Assembly (NCBI GenBank): GCA_963969345.1 | Contig: OZ017766.1 | Coordinates: 9,734,001-9,798,000, forward strand | Length of the DNA: 64,000 bases | Direction: 5' to 3' | DNA from: Turbatrix aceti | Lineage: Eukaryota; Nematoda; Chromadorea; Rhabditida; Panagrolaimidae | Shown: positions 50,097 to 62,779 of the stretch, piece after piece | Layout: each line of letters opens with the position of its first letter | Position numbering within the stretch: position 1 is the stretch's first letter | The notes under the pieces: model-generated | Seen by the model: only the letters and a program-made list of their open reading frames with translations | What the model was told of the DNA's origin: nothing | Database searches by the model: none | Program-made: the position numbers and the translations under genes

Positions 50097-53000
50097 ATGT
50101 CTAGCGAAACGCACTCTCTCGCATCTCTGATACCCCTTTCCCCCGTCGTACAGGGTAATCGGCAACAAGGACGCCGCATTTACCTTGTCCGAAACGGTGA
50201 ATCATGTGATCGTATATCGGCAACGTGGCGTATAAGATCTTTTCACGATCACGGGGTTTACCGGATCGTGGATCTCAACCAGCCAACCAAAATCATTCCT
50301 CGACAACCGGATCACTTCGCCAGTGATCCACCGCTGACGCAGATTGGAGGATTTGCAGCCCAGCTCATCGGACGTGGAATGAGCTTTCGCAGATGCAATA
50401 TCCAGACCGTCATTTCTTGTACTACGCTCAGGTGCCTTCAGACGGCGAGGTACATTACACAAACGCTCACCGATGAAAAAATGGATATCAGCGTTGAGCC
50501 GGGGCTTTTTGATCCGCTTCTTTTTTATTGGAAGGTAGGAAAATTATTTTTTAGTTTTTATTAACATTGTGTACAAATATGTACAGTTTTTTTTAATCTA
50601 CAAAATTAGAAAAAAAATTAAAAACATGAAATGTTTGAAATTTCAGTTTTGCATCGAATAAATTGTTTTACTTATTTTTTCTCTGAAATCTGAGGAAGAC
50701 TAGTACTACAAAGTACAAAAAAACGACTTCCAGGAAATTTTACAAATTATTATCCGTTTCAAAAAGCGTCTAACGAACTGTCGTCGATAACACTATCTGT
50801 CAGTTAATTAGTAGTACACACATTTTTATTAATTGCACGTAAAATTTACACCCTACATATCAGTTAAAAAAATAATACGTACTACATAAAAGTTTTCAAA
50901 GCCCGAGTCCTTAAAATTCTTTGTATGTCAAAACAACACAATTTTTTTTTAAATCCTATCAAACTTTTCAGTTTTTGTAAAAAATCCATTCCAGGAGCAC
51001 TTTCCCACCTTTGCAACCCCAGAAGAACTCGAAAAAGCCAAAATTTATTTGTCCAAGTCCTACAAGCCAGCCATGTCTCTACCGGAACTGAGCGAAACTC
51101 TGTCAAAAGAGAAAACAGTCTACGACTTTTACTCTCGTCTCGGCAAAGTGGCCACCGCCCTCCAGGCAGCGCCCGGACTATCTTCCGGAGACTTGCTCAT
51201 CGTTACGCACGCTCCCGTCATCGACGGACTTTTACGGATACTCACAAGTTTGTTCATTGCTCATTTAAAAATAGAACAAGGCTAAAGGGGGGGCCCCCTA
51301 CGGGGGCCCCAGGAAGGGAAAAGGAAGGAAGGGGAAGGCAAGGCAAGGCAAGGTAAAGGCATCAAGGAAGGATCAGAAGGATCGTAAAATCGAAAAGGAT
51401 CGTCTATCGTTTTGTTGTTTATTTTCTTTTTGCCCGTTTTACGTTTATCTTTTGCCGATAATAATTTTACCGATAGAAAATAATTATTTTTTGTTATTAT
51501 CTTTTAGAATAACCGATAATTTGCATATTATCAAAATCAAATCAAATACATATAATCGTTTTTTGACCCGCTTTCAAATTTAAAAATATTGGAATACATA
51601 AATATAATGGGGGCCCCTACGGGGCCCCATGTAATTTGTTTACCGCTTTTATAAAATATAAGTAATAATTTATTTATTTATTTATTTCACCATTACTCAG
51701 TGGTTATGGTGCTTTTCAATATCGCGCATCTTTCGTCACCGCCTAATAAATCCTCGCCCGCTGCAATCGCTTATTGACCCGTTTCAATGCATAAAACTAA
51801 ACACAAAAAAATATTCAAAGAATAGGTACAAACACTAATACTGGGGCCCAGGAAAAATAGCAATTTAACAAAAATCATAAAATTATGATACATGAATCAA
51901 AATTAATAACAACAATCACTTGTTTTGCCATCTTTCGCCATCACCCAATCGCCCACTGTCACCGCCGTTGCGGTTCTCTCGACTGATGGCATGTGCGCCG
52001 TCCGCCTCTGCACCCGCTGTCTGGTCCGCCCACTCACCATGGATTTCATTTTCTGAGAGATCAAAAAATTGAATTGTTCAAATTAATTTTTAAAATGTTG
52101 AAAAAATGTTTTTCATACTCAGCAAAAAATGGCAATGCTATTGATATCACATTTGCCCCTACCCCAGTTACTGGCACAAATTATTTTTTTGTAAACCAAA
52201 AATTCAAATTTGTTCATTTTTGATTTTTGACCGTCAAATGACCCATCATTATGATTGCCTATTTCCGAGGAATTGAAAAATATTTTTTTCAACATTTTTA
52301 AAATTAATTTAACAGAATCATTTTTTTGTCTTACGCAATCGTCCTTGCGCTATCGCTCGCTCGCTCACACTCACCCACTTGACCTTGCGCGCCGCCTCCT
52401 CCCTCTATCGCGCTTTCGCCATTGACAATTTTGACAATTATGATAAAGCGTGCATTATCTTTTTCAAATCAATGGCTCCGGACCTAATGGCCCGCCAAAC
52501 CGTTATCAGCGTAAAATTTGGATTTTATCGAATATACATACCGTAAAATTAAAATTGTGTCTTTGCACAAACATCCTACTATAAGAAAGAAGACAAGGCT
52601 AAAGGGGGGGCCCCCTACGGGGGCCCCAGGAAGGAAAAGGGAAGGAAGGGGAAGGCAAGGCAAGGCAAGGTAAAGGCATCAAGGAAGGATCAGAAGGATC
52701 GTAAAATCGAAAAGGATCGTCTATCGTTTTGTTGTTTATTTTCTTTTTGCCCGTTTTACGTTTATCTTTTGCCGATCATAACTTTACCGATAAGAATTAT
52801 TTTTTGTTATTATCTTTTAGAATAACCGACGATTTGCATATTATCGAAATCAAATCAAATACATATAATCGTTTTTTGACCCGCTTTCAAATATCGAATA
52901 CATAAATATAATGGGGGCCCCTTTGGGGCCCCATGTAATTTGTTTTACGCTTTTGTAAAATATAAGTAATAATGTTGCTTTTCAATATCGCGCATCTTTC

Positions 53001-56000
53001 GTCACCGCCTAATAAATCCTCGCCCGCTGCAATCGCTTATTGACCCGTTTCAATGCATAAAACCAAACACAAAAAAATATTCAAAGAATATGTACTAACA
53101 CTAACACTGGGGGCCAGGAAAAATAGCAATTTAACAAAAATCATAAAATTATGATTACATGAATCAAAATTAATAACAACAATCACTTGTTTTGCCATCT
53201 TTCGCCATCACCCAATCGCCCACTGTCACCGCCGTTGCGGTTCTCTCGACTGATGGCATGTGCGGCGCCGTCCGTCTCTGCACCCGCTGTCTGGTCCGCC
53301 CCCACACCATGGATTTCATTTTCTGAGAGATCAAAAAATTGAATTATTCAAATTAATTTTTAAAATGTTGAAAAAATGTTTTTCATACTTCAGCAAAAAA
53401 TGGCAATGCTATTGATATCACATTTGCCCCTACCCCAGTTACTGGCACAAATTATTTTTTTGTAAACCAAAAATTCAAATTTGTTCATTTTTGATTTTTG
53501 ATCGTCAAATGACCCATCATTATGATTGCCTATTTCCGAGGAATTCAAAAATATTTTTTTCAACATTTTTAAAATTAATTTAACAGAATCATTTTTTTGT
53601 CTTACGCAATCGTCCGCGCGCTATCGCTCGCTCGCTCACACTCACCCACTTGACCCTGCGCGCCGCCTCCTCCCTCTATCGCGCTTTCGCCATTGACAAT
53701 TTTGACAATTATGATAAAGCGTGCATTATCTTTTTCAAATCAATGGCTCCGGACCTAATGGCCCGCCAAACCGTTATCAGCGTAAAATTTGGATTTTATC
53801 GAATATACATACCGTAAAATTAAAATTGTGTCTTTGTAAAAACATCCTTACTATTATAGAGAGGTAACAAGGCTAAAGGGGGGGCCCCCTACGGGGGCCC
53901 CAGGAAGGGAAAAGGAAGGAAGGGGAAGGCAAGGCAAGGCAAGGTAAAGGCATCAAGGAAGGATCAGAAGGATCGTAAAATCGAAAAGGATCGTCTATCG
54001 TTTTGTTGTTTATTTTCTTTTTGCCCGTTTTACGTTTATCTTTTGCCGATCATAATTTTACCGATAGAAAATAATTATTTTTTGTTATTATCTTTTAGAA
54101 TAACCGACGATTTGCATATTATCGAAATCAAATCAAATACATATAATCGTTTTTTGACCCGCTTTAAAAATATTGGAATACATAAATATAATGGGGGCCC
54201 CTTTGGGGCCCCATGTAATTTGTTTTACGCTTTTGTAAAACATAAGTAATAATGTTGCTTTTCAATATCGCGCATCTTTCGCCATCGCCTAATAAATCCT
54301 CGCCCGCTGCAATCGCTTATTGACCCGTTTCAATGCATAAAACCAAACACAAAAAAATATTCAAAGAATATGTACTAACACTAACACTGGGGGCCAGGAA
54401 AAATAGCAATTTAACAAAAATCATAAAATTATGATACATGAATCAAAATTAATAACAACAATCACTTGTTTTGCCATCTTTCGCCATCACCCAATCGCCC
54501 ACTGTCACCGCCGTTGCGGTTCTCTCGACTGATGGCATGTGCGGCGCCGTCCGTCTCTGCACCCGCTGTCTGGTCCGCCCACTCACCATGGATTTCATTT
54601 TCTGAGAGATCAAAAAATTGAATTATTCAAATTAATTTTTAAAATGTTGAAAAAATGTTTTTCATACTCAGCAAAAAATGGCAATGCTATTGATATCACA
54701 TTTGCCCCTACCCCAGTATCTAGCACAAATTATTTTTTTTAAAACCAAAAATTCAAATTTGTTCATTTTTGATTTTTGATCGTCAAATGACCCATCATTA
54801 TGATTGCCTATTTCCGAGGAATTCAAAAATATTTTTTTCAACATTTTTAAAATTAATTTAACAGAATCATTTTTTTGTCTTACGCAATCGTCCTTGCGCT
54901 ATCGCTCGCTCGCTCACACTCACCCACTTGACCCTGCGCGCCGCCTCCTCCCTCTATCGCGCTTTCGCCATTGACTATTTTGACAATTATGATAAAGCGT
55001 GCATTATCTTTTTCAAATCAATGGCTCCGGACCTAATGGCCCGCCAAACCGTTATCAGCGTAAAATTTGGATTTTATCGAATATACATACCGTAAAATTA
55101 AAATTGTGTCTTTGTAAAAACACCTTACTATATAGAGAGGTAACAAGGCTAAAGGGGGGGCCCCCTACGGGGGCCCCAGGAAGGGAAAAGGAAGGAAGGG
55201 GAAGGCAAGGCAAGGCAAGGTAAAGGCATCAAGGAAGGATCAGAAGGATCGTAAAATCGAAAAGGATCGTCTATCGTTTTGTTGTTTATTTTCTTTTTGC
55301 CCGTTTTACGTTTATCTTTTGCCGATCATAATTTTACCGATAGAAAATAATTATTTTTTGTTATTATCTTTTAGAATAACCGACGATTTGCATATTATCG
55401 AAATCAAATCAAATACATATAATCGTTTTTTGACCCGCTTTAAAAATATTGGAATACATAAATATAATGGGGGCCCCTTCGGGGCCCCATGTAATTTGTT
55501 TTACGCTTTTGTAAAATATAAGTAATAATGTTGCTTTTCAATATCGCGCATCTTTCGTCACCGCCTAATAAATCCTCGCCCGCTGCAATCGCTTATTGAC
55601 CCGTTTCAATGCATAAAACCAAACACAAAAAAATATTCAAAGAATAGGTACAAACACTAATACTGGGGCCCAGGAAAAATAGCAATTTAACAAAAATCAT
55701 AAAATTATGATACATGAATCAAAATTAATAACAACAATCACTTGTTTTGCCATCTTTCGCCATCACCCAATCGCCCACTGTCACCGCCGTTGCGGTTCTC
55801 TCGACTGATGGCATGTGCGCCGTCCGTCTCTGCACCCGCTGTCTGGTCCGCCCACTCACCATGGATTTCATTTTCTGAGAGATCAAAAAATTGAATTATT
55901 CAAATTAATTTTTAAAATGTTGAAAAAATGTTTTTCATACTCAGCAAAAAATGGCAATGCTATTGATATCACATTTGCCCCTACCCCAGTTACTGGCACA

Positions 56001-57973
56001 AATTATTTTTTTGTAAACCAAAAATTCAAATTTGTTCATTTTTGATTTTTGATCGTCAAATGACCCATCATTATGATTGCCTATTTCCGAGGAATTCAAA
56101 AATATTTTTTTCAACATTTTTAAAATTAATTTAACAGAATCATTTTTTTGTCTTACGCAATCGTCCTTGCGCTATCGCTCGCTCGCTCACACTCACCCAC
56201 TTGACCCTGCGCGCCGCCTCCTCCCTCTATCGCGCTTTCGCCATTGACAATTTTGACAATTATGATAAAGCGTGCATTATCTTTTTCAAATCAATGGCTC
56301 CGGACCTAATGGCCCGCCAAACCGTTATCAGCGTAAAATTTGGATTTTATCGAATATACATACCGTAAAATTAAAATTGTGTCTTTGCACAAACATCCTA
56401 CTATATAGAGAGATAGACAAGGCTAAAGGGGGGGCCCCCTACGGGGGCCCCAGGAAGGAAAAGGGAAGGAAGGGGAAGGCAAGGCAAGGCAAGGTAAAGG
56501 CATCAAGGAAGGATCAGAAGGATCGTAAAATCGAAAAGGATCGTCTATCGTTTTGTTGTTTATTTTCTTTTTGCCCGTTTTTCGTTTATCTTTTGCCGAT
56601 CATAACTTTACCGATAAGAATTATTTTTTGTTATTATCTTTTAGAATAACCGACGATTTGCATATTATCGAAATCAAATCAAATACATATAATCGTTTTT
56701 TGACCCGCTTTCAAATATCGAATACATAAATATAATGGGGGCCCCTTTGGGGCCCCATGTAATTTGTTTTACGCTTTTGTAAAATATAAGTAATAATGTT
56801 GCTTTTCAATATCGCGCATCTTTCGCCATCGCCTAATAAATCCTCGCCCGCTGCAATCGCTTATTGACCCGTTTCAATGCATAAAACCAAACACAAAAAA
56901 ATATTCAAAGAATATGTACTAACACTAACACTGGGGCCCAGGAAAAATAGCAATTTAACAAAAATCATAAAATTATGATTACATGAATCAAAATTAATAA
57001 CAACAATCACTTGTTTTGCCATCTTTCGCCATCACCCAATCGCCCACTGTCACCGCCGTTGCGGTTCTCTCGACTGATGGCATGTGCGGCGCCGTCCGTC
57101 TCTGCACCCGCTGTCTGGTCCGCCCCCACACCATGGATTTCATTTTCTGAGAGATCAAAAAATTGAATTATTCAAATTAATTTTTAAAATGTTGAAAAAA
57201 TGTTTTTCATACTTCAGCAAAAAATGGCAATGCTATTGATATCACATTTGCCCCTACCCCAGTTACTGGCACAAATTATTTTTTTGTAAACCAAAAATTC
57301 AAATTTGTTCATTTTTGATTTTTGATCGTCAAATGACCCATCATTATGATTGCCTATTTCCGAGGAATTCAAAAATATTTTTTTCAACATTTTTAAAATT
57401 AATTTAACAGAATCATTTTTTTGTCTTACGCAATCGTCCGCGCGCTATCGCTCGCTCGCTCACACTCACCCACTTGACCCTGCGCGCCGCCTCCTCCCTC
57501 TATCGCGCTTTCGCCATTGACAATTTTGACAATTATGATAAAGCGTGCATTATCTTTTTCAAATCAATGGCTCCGGACCTAATGGCCCGCCAAACCGTTA
57601 TCAGCGTAAAATTTGGATTTTATCGAATATACATAACGTAAAATTAAAATTGTGTCCTTGCAGAAACACCTTACTATATAAAGAGGTAATCCTACTATTA
57701 TAAGAGTTAAAAAAGGGGGAGGGGACTGGAAAAAGGCAACAAAAACAAGTTTAATTGGATGTAAATAATTTGTAGTTTGTTGCAGAGAGAGCGGACTTTC
57801 CAAACTCCGTGGAAGACTTGCACCGACTCGGCCTGGACTATCCTTTTGCAAGCGTGGTTGTACTCGAGCGTTGCAATGAAACTGGGACGTGGTCTTTGCT
57901 TCCGGATGTTTTTCCGCCGCTCAGTCTCTGTCACATGTCGACCCGAGTGCAGGTACCTGATTTTGAAGAGTGA
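50097..57973 (+). CDS. Histidine-phosphatase superfamily protein (TULA-like), catalytic His missing
   Basis: Exons 50097-50534, 50995-51247 and 57786-57973 join in phase: 292 aa. The layout follows the PGAM domain of UBASH3/TULA proteins: RRIYLVRNGES (expected RHGE), DPPLTQIGGFAAQLIGRG, a CTTLRCLQTARYI segment, PTFATPEELEKAK, then DLLIVTHAPVIDGL with the second catalytic His retained. The RHG motif is RNG, so the residue that forms the phospho-histidine intermediate is Asn and a non-catalytic protein is predicted. No UBA or SH3 domain. Exon 3 (DFPNSVEDLHRLGLDYPFAS) lies beyond a 6.5 kb intron filled with tandem repeats. An alternative is that exon 2 reads on to a stop at 51283 in the intron. 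Confidence 0.83.
51277..57690. repeat. Five tandem copies of a ~1.28 kb repeat inside an intron
   Basis: Units start at ACAAGGCTAAAGGGGGGGCC near 51277, 52592, 53868, 55142 and 56417; spacing is about 1315, 1276, 1274 and 1275. The first unit is longer because it has an extra TTTATTTATTTATTTC segment around 51670-51705. Each unit holds two GC hairpins (GGGGGCCCC-CTAC-GGGGGCCCC type and GGGGCCCC-TTTG-GGGGCCCC type), a purine-rich GGAAGG/GGCAAGGCAA block, and a pyrimidine-rich CGCTCGCTCGCTCACACTCA block. Short conserved ORFs exist only because the DNA is repeated. The repeat lies in intron 2 of the phosphatase-like gene. Confidence 0.95.
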
Positions 57974-59435
57974 AGTTGAAAGGATTTTGACTTCGTTGGA
58001 TAGTATGTAGTATATGTAAACGATGGATGGATTTCTTTTTTTTCTGGAAAAACAAATAATAAATGCAGTCGTTGGAACGTAAAACTTAAAGAAATAAAAA
58101 AATCTGTTGCGCGACAGTTTCTATGATAAATAACAAAAAAATTTTTAGAAAATTTTTGTATCGATTGCCCCAAATCTCAAACGTAACCTTTTGAACAGTT
58201 TTTACTAAAAAAAATTGTTTTTGGAAAAATAATTTTATGTAAGTTCAAGATTAGAGGTAATACAGTTTTTCAAAAAACAAAGCCAATTTATCATGGAATT
58301 TTCAAAAAATCAATTTTATCATGCAAGAAGCAGATTGTTACCAAAATTTTTGAAAACATTTCTGTTACAGTTTTTATATTAGCATCCGCGCAAAAACTGC
58401 AAAACACGTTGAATTGTCTAATTATTGTTACTATAAATCAAGAATTCCCAAAATCTTGACAGTAATTGAATTTCGGACAATGTTCATAAAAATGAGTTTG
58501 TTAGGTCAGTGCATTACTATCACGAAATTTGAAGCCGCCAAGGGTGTCGGCAGGCCGAGTTTTTGTTGGCGCGACCGGCCCTACTCGACTGACACTGTTG
58601 AAACACAGTTAATAAACGATTTGCTTGAAAAGTAAGTAAGGTACAGTGAGAAAAAATAAATTTACCAGAAAAGTTCCATTAAAAACTTCGAAGCAAGTAT
58701 ATATTTTGCATAAATACCATTGCGCAGTTATACATAAATAAATACATATTACGACAAAACAAAACCAAAAATGAAATTTTGTATGTTAACCAATGCTTGC
58801 ATGCACCGAGTATATGCAACAGTGATTGCCAAACATTTATATTTTTAAACAATGTCCGCTTTTTTTAAAGACAATAGTAGCTGTTCGACGTGCAGTTTAG
58901 TTTTTTATAATTTCAGCCACATGCCGAAAGTTGAAGTCTTTGGCCAAGTTTCAAACCGGATAAATATCAAAAAACCCGGCACTGCTTGATAGGAATATTA
59001 TTTTCTTCATAATAAGTTAGCTAATCTTCACATGCTTCCCAGTTTATTTTGTTATCCCAAATGTCATAAACGTATACTTTTTAACCGTTACAAGACAATG
59101 CATGATGTGCTTGAAGGCAGTTAATAAAATATATACAGGTATACTACATAGTAAACGCAGTGCACAACATTTTTTTCACGCATAAATAAAAACTAAAATT
59201 CACCTGCCAAGGCTAAATTTAAACACAACACCGATATAGACAGTCAAAAAGCTTATATTGCTTGTACACAACCGTCGATAACCTTTTTAGGAAAAGCCGT
59301 CTCTAATATGTAGGTAAAACACGTCACAGTTGTTATCATTCTAATCATTGTTAAAACTTTTGTAATTTTGTGTTAGTTATTTCATTTTATTTATTCGACG
59401 TATCCGACGTTGTATGTTAGTTATTGATAAACATA
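57974..59435. other. Intergenic, no gene seen
   Basis: AT-rich, with ten or so + strand CAGTT motifs. It holds a long CAGTT-family motif at 59095-59120 and a small GC-richer patch (58530-58580) of unknown nature. Confidence 0.4.
59095..59120 (+). repeat. Long CAGTT-family motif, copy 2
   Basis: ACAATGCATGATGTGC followed by TTGAAGGCAGTTAAT. Confidence 0.6.
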
Positions 59436-60500
59436 ATGATGGAGTATGACGACGAATACAACGACGATGATTATTACGACGACTATTTGAACGAGTTCAT
59501 TGACTCTTTTGGCTACGATGAAGAAACTAGCATTTGTCCAATAGAGGAAGAAACTCTCGATCTTTATGACAACATGTTTTTTTATAAAAACATTGTAGAA
59601 GTGATGCAGTATGCATTAATCACCGTATTTTCTGTACTTGTTTTGATAGCTACTATAATGGTAAGTTGCAAAACGGTTATGTATTTTTGAGCTTAATTGC
59701 AATTTTTTAAAAGGCACACAAATCATATCCCAGTAAAACATTCTACGTGTTATTGATTCAATTATCGATAGCAAATTCATGCAGTGCAATTTGGCACAGC
59801 GCTTATCAACTTGCCATTCAGATTTTTGGTTTCGAAGGATTAAACATTCTTCGTGTCGCCGAAATAAATCAATTTTTTGACAATCTCACCTTTGTTTACC
59901 TGTTAATTATAAACCTTGGACGATTACTCATGTTTTCGTTGCGGCCATCAACGTTTCAAAAATATTTTTCTTTACGTTTATTGATTATTTTTAATTTATT
60001 ATTTGTGCCTGTACATACTTATTATACATTTGAACTTGTTTTTTTTAAAGTTTTTGATATAGAACATCCGACAATTTTTTTACAGGGTGTATGTTTGGTT
60101 TTACAGGTATCGATTGCAGTTTTTTTAATGCACATATTTTTAGGCAATACGCCATCTGTTTGTACATTATTTACCGGATTTTTCTGTACACACGTACTGC
60201 ATAGCATTGTATGCTTTGATGTTTCTCAACGTGCAGTTTGACATTACGTACCGTATCCGTCGGTATATAAATTATAGAACTTTTAAACTGGAGGAAAGCT
60301 ATTCAAAGCCTTCCATGTGGCGTTATTATTTACTATTTTTTGGTCAATGCGTATTTCACGCTGCTTTTGCTGCTATTATGTATCAAGATCTACAGCTCAG
60401 CTATGAAGATTTTTCATGGATTTTTGTAGGAAGTGCCAACTGCTTTGTCGAATACTATGCAATACGTAGAAGATGGATTTTGTCTTGTGAAAAAATGTGA
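59436..60500 (+). CDS. Seven-transmembrane receptor-like protein with acidic N-terminus
   Basis: Exons 59436-59660, 59714-60106 and 60144-60500 (introns of 53 and 37 nt) give 324 aa. The N-terminal about 50 residues are extremely acidic and Tyr-rich (MMEYDDEYNDDDYYDDYLNE), followed by TM1 (YALITVFSVLVLIATIM), TM2-TM5 in exon 2 (FYVLLIQLSIANS, NLTFVYLLIINLGRLLMFSL, LLIIFNLLFVPVHTYY, IFLQGVCLVLQ) and TM6-TM7 in exon 3 (YCIALYALMFLNV, YYLLFFGQCVFHAAFAAIMY). It ends with a basic tail (RRRWILSCEKM). Layout and topology fit a nematode serpentine chemoreceptor, but I cannot assign the family. Without the 37-nt intron the gene looks frameshifted. Confidence 0.75.
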
Positions 60501-60959
60501 TTTTTTGTTTTTTTTACAAACAGTAGTTTTTTAAATGTAAGTACTAAATATTTACCGTATTTCAGAATCAATAAAATTATGTTCTACGCTTACATTCCTA
60601 TAAATATGTTGGTTTTTAACAAAGCAGTACGGCTTCAGTTTTTCAACATCATTCATGTTTCACGGCGAGCAGGAGATTAATATTGGTTTCAAGTAGAATG
60701 AATCACATGAAGATCTAAATACAAAGTCTATTTCGTTTTACTCCACGTGTATGTCAGTTGTTTTACGCCACAACGTTGATCCAGGATGCTTTCAATGAAA
60801 TCGATTCATTGCGTACGCGATCGTCCAAATTTGTTATGTACTTTTAAGTAAATTTTTACTTTTCAACATTGCTGTTACGTGACATCGCAATGCACGAAAT
60901 CCTTGAAGGCAGTTAAATAATTAAAAATACATACATACTTACTCGTACTAAAAAATTAA
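60501..60959. other. Intergenic
   Basis: No gene seen. One long CAGTT-family motif at about 60886-60916. Confidence 0.35.
60886..60916 (+). repeat. Long CAGTT-family motif, copy 3
   Basis: CAATGCACGAAATCC followed by TTGAAGGCAGTTAAA. Confidence 0.6.
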
Positions 60960-62779
60960 ATGGAATCGTTTGTGACATTGCCTGACACTGCAGCGCATCG
61001 AGGCGAAAATCCTTGGCAAAGTGTAACGAACCCTTTCCCGTTGCTGCTTTTTTATGTCCAATCCACCCCATTCGACACGATTTTAGGTACGATGATTGTG
61101 AGTTTCATCAATTTGCGATCATTTTATCAAATATTATTTTTTTAGGATGAATGCCATGTTAGCTCATCGGGCATTCAGCTGATTTTGGAAAGAATCCGGA
61201 CTCTCGGACACATAAAATCAGTTTTCACAACCGCGACGGTCACCTATAAGTTCTGTAAACAGCTGGAAAAGTATTTTTGCTCTAAACCGGCACTTATAAA
61301 AAACGTGAGTTTTTGATCTTACGCATTAATGTTTAAAATGTTTCTTTTATTGCAGTTCATCACGATTCGGTGTACACAACAACAGCGCTTCACCCCGAAC
61401 ATCTTATCTCAACAGGCATTTACAAAGAGATTAAAGAATCTGATGAATGGCATGCTTATGATGTAGTTAATGCCGTTCTTGCTCTCTGTGAGCTAAACTG
61501 CAAGTCACCTGATAAAAGGAACATTATCGTCTTTGTGCCCGGTATCAACAAGATCCGACGCGCATTGCTCGAACTGTTGAACAGGGACAAGTACGGCAGC
61601 ATCGGCGTCTTCCGCTTCCACTCAAATTTGCCCCTTGAACCAGGATACGACAGGCCAGGTTGTAAGTAAAAATTGTTTCGCCTTCCGTGTTGTAAGCAAA
61701 AATTTTTATTGACTCGTTTTATGATCATTTCATTTGTTCAATTTTTTTAGTTCATCGGAATTGATTACATCAAAAATGGTATAACACTGCCCAATGTGAA
61801 GTACATACGTTATTGACACGTGTTCCCACAAACGACCTGATGGACACGATGTTAACGGTATTGTTCGTCTCACCGAGTCGTCAACCTCGTGGTTCACGAT
61901 TAAACAGCGACGTGGAAGAAATGGCAGAACTTGTAAAGGATTTTACATCCCCATCTGCATCTACGAAATATATTTTGGTCTTCTCGAGACGGAACCGAAA
62001 GCTACGATAACGCAGGAATGCTTTTACCATGTAAGTACTTTTTTTTACATGGTAAACTCCACTCCACTCGGAGCTGCCACGGACATTATCCAGTGCCTGG
62101 AACCAGAGTTGGCAACTCTTGTTCTTCTTGGTTTGATGGTCGGAAACCTTGACAACATGGTCTACACTGCCGCGGCAAACTTCACTTTTGTTTGTCGTAC
62201 GTTTAATCTGGACTCTCTCATTGTTATTGTCAACTTTTTTAGTTCTGAAAAACAAACAAAGTGTCCCAGTCAACTTCGAGGAATTTCATCTCCCGACAAC
62301 TTCGGTTGGATATTGAAAGTTCATTTCAAAGAACGGCATAGAAATGTACGACGAGCATAACTATGGCCTGACTGGGAACTGGATTGGTTGCTACTATTGG
62401 GTGCGATCGTTTTCCAACAGCCATCCGGTAAGTAAAAAACAAGTATTTTCAAGAAAATACGTATGATTTATTTTTTTAGGCAGGCCCGATGACAATCGTG
62501 TTACCAGGTTTTTTCTCTCATTTTTGAAATCTATTGGGCGAAAAAGGAAAGGATGGAAATTTCCGGAACACCGATGGAAATGTCGTCATGAGATGCCAGC
62601 ATCCAGATGTTCTGCGCTTCAGAGCTGAAACACGGAAAAGTCTTCTGAATGGAATTCAACAACTCGAAAAATCGGAAGCGCGTGGAAATCAATCTGTTGA
62701 GCGACTTCATGAGCAAACTGTACTGGGAACGTGGATCATCTTATCAGTATCCCATATTGTTTTTTTCTTTTATGTGTAG
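60960..62779 (+). pseudogene. DExH-box (DEAH-type) RNA helicase, decayed
   Basis: Fragments follow the order of a DEAH helicase. TILGTMI at a GTGAGT donor (61098) joins to DECHVSSSGIQLILERIR (motif II DECH), then VFTTATVTYKF (motif III TAT-type), RNIIVFVPGINKIRRALLEL (motif IV region), FRFHSNLPLE, GIDYIKNGITLPNVKYI (motif V region), SWFTIKQRRGRNGR (motif VI, QRxGRxGR) and DIIQCLEPELATLVLLGLMV (HA2/winged-helix region). The frame is broken between exons 2 and 3 (about 61360), by a CGTT insertion at about 61810, by a TGA at about 62311, and near 62527. Motif I (GKT) is not found upstream. Hence a 5'-truncated pseudogene, or a gene with assembly errors. Confidence 0.75.

Noticed and set aside
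51993..57190. Recurring 76-aa frames (for example 55815-56045) in the 51-58 kb array
   Set aside because: They recur only because the DNA is tandemly repeated; frames vary at their ends between units and resemble no protein.
60107..60241. Frameshift making the 59.4-60.5 kb receptor a pseudogene
   Set aside because: A 37-nt GT...TTTTTAG intron restores the frame exactly and yields a plausible membrane helix.
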